Source of the DNA: Sphingopyxis sp. LC363
GTDB taxonomy: Bacteria; Pseudomonadota; Alphaproteobacteria; Sphingomonadales; Sphingomonadaceae
NCBI RefSeq assembly: GCF_000756385.1
Contig: NZ_JNFC01000007.1
Span: 22,928-86,927, forward strand
Direction of reading: 5' to 3'
Length of the DNA: 64,000 bases
Program-made: the position numbers and the translations under genes
Notes under the pieces: generated by a model
The model's database searches: none
What the model was told of the DNA's origin: nothing
The model's input: the letters and a program-made list of their open reading frames with translations, nothing else
Shown: piece after piece, positions 59,191 to 64,000 of the stretch
How the letters are laid out: the number at the start of each line of letters is the position of its first letter
Position numbering within the stretch: position 1 is the stretch's first letter

Positions 59191-60312
59191 ATGATCCTCT
59201 CACGCCGCTCGATCCTCCTGTCGGGAATCACCGTTGCCGCCGCGGGCGCGATGCCCGGCTTCGCCTATGCCGCGGCGGGCACGCCGAAGCGGCTTGTCTT
59301 TGTGATCCAGCGCGGCGCCGCCGACGGGCTCGCAACCGTTGCCCCCACCGGCGATCCCGCCTTCGCCGCCGCGCGCCGCGCGATGACCGACGAAACGGCG
59401 GGCGGCGCGAAGCTCGACGGCATGTTCACATTGCACCCGTCGCTCGCGCAGACCGCGAGCCTTTACACCGGCAAGCAAGCGCATTTCGCGCATGCCGTCG
59501 CGACGGCCTATCGCGACCGGTCGCATTTCGACGGACAGAATATGCTCGAGGGCGGCGGGTCGCGCCCCTATGGCCGCGACGACGGCTGGGTCGGACGGCT
59601 GCTCACTTTGCTGCCCGCCGCCGAGCGCGACGCGATCGCCATTGCCCCCGCAGTCCCGCTCGCGCTGCGCGGGTCGGTGCAGGTCGGCACCTATGCTCCG
59701 AGCCGCCTGCCGCAGGCCGACGCCGACCTGATCGCGCGGCTGACCGCGCTATATGCCGACGACCCGCTGCTCCACCCGCTGTGGGACAGCGCGGTGAAGA
59801 CGCAGGAACTCGCGAGCGACATCGGCGGCAACAACGGCCGCAACGGCGCCGAACTCGGCAAGCTCGCGGCGTCGCTGATGCTCCCCGCAGACGGTGCGCG
59901 CGTGATGATGGTCGAAACCGGCGGCTGGGACACGCACAGCGGCCAGCGAAATCGTCTCGCGGCGCAATTGCGCGGGCTCGACCAGCTGATCGGCGCGCTG
60001 CAGACGGGGCTCGGTCCCGCGTGGAACGACACGCTCGTCATCGTCGCGACCGAATTCGGCCGCACGGTCGAGGTCAATGGCACCGGCGGCACCGATCATG
60101 GCACCGCGTCGACCGCGATGCTGCTCGGCGGCGGATTGGCGGCGGGCGGCAAGGTATCGGCCGACTGGCCGGGGCTCGCTGCCGCTGCGCGATATGAGGG
60201 CCGCGACCTCAAGCCGACGCGCAGCTTGGAGCGCGTGATCGCGGGCGCGGTCGCGCATCATTATGCGCTCGATCCCAAGCGGGTGATGTCGACGCTTTAC
60301 CCTGACGCGTGA
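59191..60312 (+). CDS. DUF1501 protein, Tat/Sec-exported
   Basis: 373 residues. The N-terminus MILSRRSILLSGITVAAAGA is a Tat-like signal (SRRSxL). The body has an alkaline-phosphatase-like pattern (LVFVIQRGAADGL near the start, MMVETGGWDTHSGQRN, VIVATEFGRTVEVNGTGGTDHG). Partner of the DUF1800 protein. The substrate is unknown. Confidence 0.9.
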   Translation: MILSRRSILLSGITVAAAGAMPGFAYAAAGTPKRLVFVIQRGAADGLATVAPTGDPAFAAARRAMTDETAGGAKLDGMFTLHPSLAQTASLYTGKQAHFAHAVATAYRDRSHFDGQNMLEGGGSRPYGRDDGWVGRLLTLLPAAERDAIAIAPAVPLALRGSVQVGTYAPSRLPQADADLIARLTALYADDPLLHPLWDSAVKTQELASDIGGNNGRNGAELGKLAASLMLPADGARVMMVETGGWDTHSGQRNRLAAQLRGLDQLIGALQTGLGPAWNDTLVIVATEFGRTVEVNGTGGTDHGTASTAMLLGGGLAAGGKVSADWPGLAAAARYEGRDLKPTRSLERVIAGAVAHHYALDPKRVMSTLYPDA

Positions 60313-60337
60313 TGACAGCCGTTATCTCGGCTGCGCG

Positions 60338-61108
60338 TTAAGAAAGCACCGCCCAGGTCGGCGCATGGTCGCTCGCCTTCTCGCGGCCACGATGGTCCTT
60401 GTCGACGCCCGCGTCGACAAGCCGGTCGGCAAGCGCGGGGCTCAAGAGCAGATGATCGATGCGGAAGCCATGGTCGCGCTGCCAGCCGCCCGCCTGATAA
60501 TCCCAGAAGGTCCAGACGCCGCCCGCCGGATGGCGGCTGCGGATCGCGTCGGTCCAGCCGTCGCCGAGCAGGCGGAACCAGGCGTCGCGCGAATCGGGCT
60601 GCATCAGCGCGTCGGTCGCCATCGCGCGCGGGTCCCACACATCGTCGTCGTGCGGGATGACATTATAGTCGCCGGTCAGGATCGTCGGGATTTCGGAAGC
60701 GAGCAGAAACTTCGCCCGCTCGCGCAGCCGCGCCATCCAGCGCAGCTTGTAATCGAATTTCGGCCCCGGTTGCGGATTGCCGTTGGGCAGATAGATGCAC
60801 CCGACGCGCAGGCCGTGGACATCGGCTTCGAGGTAGCGCGATTGCTCGTCTTCGGCCTCGCCGGCAAGGCCGCGCTGCACCTCGACCGGCTGTGTGCCCT
60901 TGGCGAGGATCGCGACGCCGTTGAAGCCCTTTTGCCCGTGATAGAGAAAGCCGTAGCCCGCCGCCTCGATTTCCTTCGTCGGCATCGTCTCGTCGCTCGA
61001 TTTCAGTTCCTGCAGGCAGGCGATATCGGGCTGCGTTTCTTCGAGCCATTCGACAAGGCGCGGCAAACGGGCCTTGATCCCGTTGATGTTAAAGGTCGCG
61101 ATTTTCAT
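60338..61108 (-). CDS. xth: Exodeoxyribonuclease III (AP endonuclease)
   Basis: 256 residues. MKIATFNINGIKARLPRL, the metal-binding Glu in ACLQELKSSD, TGDYNVIPHDDD and the C-terminal RIDHLLLS and ASDHAPTWAVL are complete xthA motifs. It repairs abasic sites in cytoplasmic DNA. Confidence 0.95.
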   Translation of the reverse strand: MKIATFNINGIKARLPRLVEWLEETQPDIACLQELKSSDETMPTKEIEAAGYGFLYHGQKGFNGVAILAKGTQPVEVQRGLAGEAEDEQSRYLEADVHGLRVGCIYLPNGNPQPGPKFDYKLRWMARLRERAKFLLASEIPTILTGDYNVIPHDDDVWDPRAMATDALMQPDSRDAWFRLLGDGWTDAIRSRHPAGGVWTFWDYQAGGWQRDHGFRIDHLLLSPALADRLVDAGVDKDHRGREKASDHAPTWAVLS

Positions 61109-61147
61109 CGGCTTGCTATGCCAGCAAGCACGCCGCTGTGAAAGGCG

Positions 61148-61489
61148 TCAGATTGAGAAGCTGGAGCCGCAACCGCAGCCTGCGGCGGCGTTGGGATTTT
61201 CGACCTTGAACGACGATCCGCCGAGCGAATCGACGAAATCGACGACGCAGCCGCGCACCAGGTCGATGCTCACGGGATCGACGACCAGCTTCACCCCGTC
61301 GGTTTCGGCGACGATGTCATCGGCCTCGATGCTTTCGGCAAGCCCGAAACGATAGGTGAAGCCCGAGCAGCCCCCGCCGTCGACCGCGAGACGCAGCGCG
61401 GCCTCGGCCTCGCCCTTGCGGTCGGCGATCCAACGGACGCGCGCCGCAGCGGCGGGCGAAAGGGTGATATCGGAAAGCTGCGTAGCCAT
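61148..61489 (-). CDS. erpA: Iron-sulfur cluster carrier, ErpA/HesB type
   Basis: 113 residues. The three conserved Cys are present (GGGCSGFTYRF and AGCGCGSSFSI). A-type carrier that hands Fe-S clusters to apoproteins; ErpA versus IscA cannot be settled from sequence alone, but no isc/suf genes are adjacent. Confidence 0.9.
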   Translation of the reverse strand: MATQLSDITLSPAAAARVRWIADRKGEAEAALRLAVDGGGCSGFTYRFGLAESIEADDIVAETDGVKLVVDPVSIDLVRGCVVDFVDSLGGSSFKVENPNAAAGCGCGSSFSI

Positions 61490-61515
61490 GATCGCTAGAT
61501 AGGAGCCTTATCCCC

Positions 61516-61555
61516 AAATAAAAAGGGCGCCTCGACGGTGACCCGCCTGGCGCCC
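61516..61555 (-). terminator. Terminator of the M23 peptidase gene
   Basis: On the minus strand a 7-bp GGGCGCC stem (61549-61555 with 61525-61531) is followed by TTTTTATTT. Confidence 0.85.
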
Positions 61556-61580
61556 CTTCCTCTCCGACCCAGGAAAGCTC

Positions 61581-62282
61581 TTATTCGGGACCGCCCATCG
61601 CGACATTCTTGCCCGTGATCGCGGCGATCGCCATCTGGTCCGAACGGACGAACGGCATCGGATTGACCGGTGCGCCTTCGATGCGGACTTCATAATGGAG
61701 GTGGTTGCCGGTCGAACGGCCGGTCGAACCGACGTAACCGAGGATGTCGCCCTTCTTCACCTGCTGCCCGGAGCGCACGATGTAGGAGGACATATGGCCG
61801 TAACGCGTCTGGATCGCGTTGCCATGCTCGACTTCGACATAATTGCCATAGCCGCCAAGGCGCTGGGCGCGGCCGACGATGCCGTCGGCGGTCGCATAGA
61901 TCGGGGTGCCGCGCGGCGCCGGAATGTCGATGCCGTTGTGGCGCGCGACCCGGCCGGTGACGGGGTGGACGCGCATGCCATAGGACGACGAAAGCGACAT
62001 CTGGTCGATCGGGCGGCGCGACGGGATCGCAACGCCGATCGAAGCGGTCAGGCCGGTGTCGAGGCGCTTCCACGCCTGAAAGATCGCGCGGGCTTCGCTG
62101 TCTTCGCTCGCCGAGGGAACGCCAGCGTCGAAGCTGTCGTCATCGGGTTCGTCGGGAGCGACAATGCCAGCGTCGGCGCTGGTTTCGGCGGCGTGGACGG
62201 CCGGGGTGGCCAATCCGAAACATGCTGCCGCGCAAATTATTGCGACTTGGTGCAACTTCTGCGCCAGAAGAGTGTTAGTCAA
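61581..62282 (-). CDS. M23-family peptidoglycan metalloendopeptidase
   Basis: 233 residues from a TTG at 62282; another TTG a few codons in is possible. Signal peptide ends near PAVHAAE. The LytM domain has HNGIDIPAPRGTPIY, RYGHMSSYIV and HLHYEVRIEG, supplying the zinc ligands and catalytic His. It cuts peptide bonds in peptidoglycan in the periplasm. It stands alone with its own terminator. Confidence 0.9.
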   Translation of the reverse strand: MTNTLLAQKLHQVAIICAAACFGLATPAVHAAETSADAGIVAPDEPDDDSFDAGVPSASEDSEARAIFQAWKRLDTGLTASIGVAIPSRRPIDQMSLSSSYGMRVHPVTGRVARHNGIDIPAPRGTPIYATADGIVGRAQRLGGYGNYVEVEHGNAIQTRYGHMSSYIVRSGQQVKKGDILGYVGSTGRSTGNHLHYEVRIEGAPVNPMPFVRSDQMAIAAITGKNVAMGGPE

Positions 62283-62399
62283 AACAACGACCCCGCATTT
62301 GCCATGTCGCCAAAGCCCCGGAAATAGGCCTTGGCGCCGGTTTTTCTTGGTTTGGATGATTGCTCATCCCCCGCGGAAGCCTGTGTGCTGTTCCAATCC

Positions 62400-63191
62400 T
62401 TACGAAGCAATAACGGCGTAGAATTCTTGCGTTAAACCGGCACGCTCGCGCGCCGAGTCGTTGAACGGCGGCTTCAAACTGCCGCGAAAGCGCGATTTTA
62501 CTAGGCTGTGCCACGTTTCGACGGCGTTGAATCCCATTTCGTCGCACTTTTGCCGGAACCAGACTGTGCCGGCGCTCACATGGCGAATTTCGTCCTTGTA
62601 AATACGCGATAAAATCTTCGCGGACGCCTCGTCGCCCACGCTTCGGAAGCGGTCGACCGTCGCCGGAGTGACGTCGAGCCCGCGCGCTTCGAGCACCATC
62701 GGCACGATAGCGAGGCGGGCGAGCGCATCGTCGGCGGTCGCCTGCGCCGCTTCCCACAATCCGGCGTGCGCCGGAAGCGCGCCATAATGGCTGCCGAGCT
62801 GGCGCAGACGCCGGTCGAGCAGCGCGAAGTGCATTGCCTCGTCGGCCGCGACGCCGATCCAGTCATCGACGAAAGCGCGGGGGAACTCGCCGCCAAAGCG
62901 TCCCACCAGATCGACCGCGAGGTCGATCGCGACGAATTCGATATGCGCGAGCGCATGGAGCAGCGCGATGCGGCCGCGCTCCGACCCGCCCTTGCCGCGC
63001 TTGGGCATCTGGTTCGGTGCGCGCAGTTCGAGTTCGGCGGGCCACGCCGGCTGATCGGGCATCGCCGTGTCGCAGCGATGTTCGATCTCGCCGCGCCGCC
63101 AAGCCCGCGCCAGACCCCGCGCCGCGCGGCGCTTGTCGTGCGGATCCGCGGTCAGCAGCACCGCGCGCGCGGCTTCGCCCAGCGTCGGCAT
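62400..63191 (-). CDS. DUF455 ferritin-like protein
   Basis: 263 residues from the ATG at 63191, overlapping the peroxiredoxin stop by one base (TGATG). ALAHIEFVAIDLAVDLVGRF and ADEAMHFALLDRRL give paired Glu-x-x-His ligands of a di-iron four-helix bundle. The family is often placed near oxidative-stress genes, as here. The activity is unknown. Confidence 0.85.
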   Translation of the reverse strand: MPTLGEAARAVLLTADPHDKRRAARGLARAWRRGEIEHRCDTAMPDQPAWPAELELRAPNQMPKRGKGGSERGRIALLHALAHIEFVAIDLAVDLVGRFGGEFPRAFVDDWIGVAADEAMHFALLDRRLRQLGSHYGALPAHAGLWEAAQATADDALARLAIVPMVLEARGLDVTPATVDRFRSVGDEASAKILSRIYKDEIRHVSAGTVWFRQKCDEMGFNAVETWHSLVKSRFRGSLKPPFNDSARERAGLTQEFYAVIAS

Positions 63192-63658
63192 CAAAGCGCC
63201 TTGGCGGCCTCCAGCACGGCGTCGGCATGGCCCTTGACGCGCACCTTGCGCCACTCTTTCGCCAGCTTGCCGTCGCGGCCGAAGAGGAAAGTAGACCGTT
63301 CGATGCCCATATAGGTGCGGCCATAATTCTGCTTTTCCACCCACGTCCCGAATGCCTCGCACACCGCCCCATCCTCGTCCGACGCGAGGCGGACGGTCAG
63401 GCCATATTTATCGCGGAACTTGCAGAGCTTCGCCAGCGCATCGCGCGATACCGCCAGCACCTGTGCACCCAGATGCGCGAATTCGGGCGCGAGGCGGGTG
63501 AAATCCTGCGCCTCGGTCGTGCAGCCGGGGGTGTCGGCTTTGGGATAGAAATAGACGACGAGCGGCGCGCCCTTCATCGCGGCAAGGTCGATCGCCGCGC
63601 CGTCGGCATCGAGAAGCTTCACATCGGGAATCGGGTCGCCGATCGCGGGTGCGTTCAT
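63191..63658 (-). CDS. bcp: Peroxiredoxin, BCP/PrxQ type
   Basis: 155 residues. Peroxidatic Cys in PKADTPGCTTEAQDF; the second Cys near LCKFRDKYGL fits the atypical 2-Cys type. It reduces hydrogen and organic peroxides in the cytoplasm with thioredoxin. Confidence 0.92.
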   Translation of the reverse strand: MNAPAIGDPIPDVKLLDADGAAIDLAAMKGAPLVVYFYPKADTPGCTTEAQDFTRLAPEFAHLGAQVLAVSRDALAKLCKFRDKYGLTVRLASDEDGAVCEAFGTWVEKQNYGRTYMGIERSTFLFGRDGKLAKEWRKVRVKGHADAVLEAAKAL

Positions 63659-63661
63659 GTC

Positions 63662-64000
63662 TCAAATCTCCTGCTGTGCCGGGGCGACGGGCCGAATCGA
63701 GGCCCACCAGTTCGCGATCTCCTGCCGCGCCAGATCGTGCGCGGCAAGCAGTTGCGGCCAGCCGGGCTCGCCGCACTGGCTTGCCACCAACTGCCGCGCC
63801 GCCGCCGTCGGCGGCTCGCCTTCGGGCGCCGTGAGGCGCAACATGACGAGCATGCGCGCGAGCAGGCCGTGCGCGTCGATTACCTCGAGCGGCACAAGCC
63901 CCGCCGCCTTCATGCACGCGAGCGCTGCCGCGATATTCGGATCGTGGCACTGGCCGCTCACAAGCTGGGTCACCTGCATTGCGAATTCGAGGTCGACGAC
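63662..64000 (-). CDS. glnE: Glutamine synthetase adenylyltransferase, C-terminal end (cut by window edge)
   Basis: The frame is open to the right edge, and an ATG at 63979 is internal. The sequence VVDLEFAMQVTQLVSGQ followed by helical repeats (ACMKAAGLVPLEVIDAHGLL) is the end of the second adenylyltransferase domain of GlnE. It adenylates and deadenylates glutamine synthetase. Only the last ~112 residues are present. Confidence 0.8.
   Translation of the reverse strand, partial: VVDLEFAMQVTQLVSGQCHDPNIAAALACMKAAGLVPLEVIDAHGLLARMLVMLRLTAPEGEPPTAAARQLVASQCGEPGWPQLLAAHDLARQEIANWWASIRPVAPAQQEI

Overview
The window is a high-GC alphaproteobacterial chromosome segment, most likely from a sphingomonad (Sphingopyxis, Sphingomonas or a close relative). 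The clearest signs are a serine palmitoyltransferase with its own acyl carrier protein, LptF/LptG-type permeases beside lipid genes, a Sphingomonas-type (SPAP-like) alkaline phosphatase, large TonB-dependent receptors and a MipA-type porin. Genes are closely packed, many adjacent pairs overlap by 4 nt (ATGA or GTGA), and GTG/TTG starts are common. Both edges cut genes: an AsmA-like protein at the left and GlnE (C-terminus) at the right.

Left part (1-15 kb). After the AsmA remnant comes a di-haem cytochrome c. Facing it is a tightly overlapped five-gene leftward operon (7516 to 2505): GNAT-like protein, E1/ThiF-like adenylating enzyme, polytopic membrane protein, second acyltransferase and nitroreductase. 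This is the best candidate for an undescribed pathway. It is followed by a SodC lipoprotein and a rightward operon for cell-wall recycling (AmpG-like permease, S12 serine hydrolase, PBP4-type DacB). A penicillin-acylase-type Ntn hydrolase converges on that operon.

Middle part (15-33 kb). Two large TonB-dependent receptors and a MipA/OmpV protein form an outer-membrane block that ends at a tRNA-Gln gene. An enoyl-CoA hydratase fragment is cut off exactly at the 3' end of that tRNA. Next are IlvE with a divergent MarR regulator, ProC, the alkaline phosphatase divergent from a DsbD-like thiol reductase, TlyA, TspO, UbiK, YbjN and a secreted beta-helix protein.

Methionine region (33-39 kb). A leftward operon encodes an ArsR-type regulator fused to a methyltransferase, MetF, and methionine synthase split into two proteins. 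Its promoter carries a perfect 8-4-8 palindrome between -35 and -10, and the transcript appears to be leaderless. A GC-rich double palindrome separates the two MetH genes.

39-46 kb holds three small lipoproteins, a DJ-1/PfpI protein, glutaminyl cyclase, groES-groEL under a perfect CIRCE element and a MATE pump. 46-58 kb is the sphingolipid region: ACP, serine palmitoyltransferase, a hybrid histidine kinase, a nucleotidyltransferase-like protein, a DAGK-type lipid kinase, DUF2141, LptF and LptG, a small membrane protein, a desaturase and a YghO/ceramide-synthase-like acyltransferase. A lone Pycsar-effector-like membrane protein is divergent from the ACP. 58-64 kb holds a DUF1800/DUF1501 pair, exonuclease III, an ErpA-type Fe-S carrier, an M23 peptidase, a DUF455 ferritin-like protein, a BCP/PrxQ peroxiredoxin and the end of glnE. 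Several palindromic intergenic repeat families occur; no CRISPR array, rRNA or intact IS element was seen.
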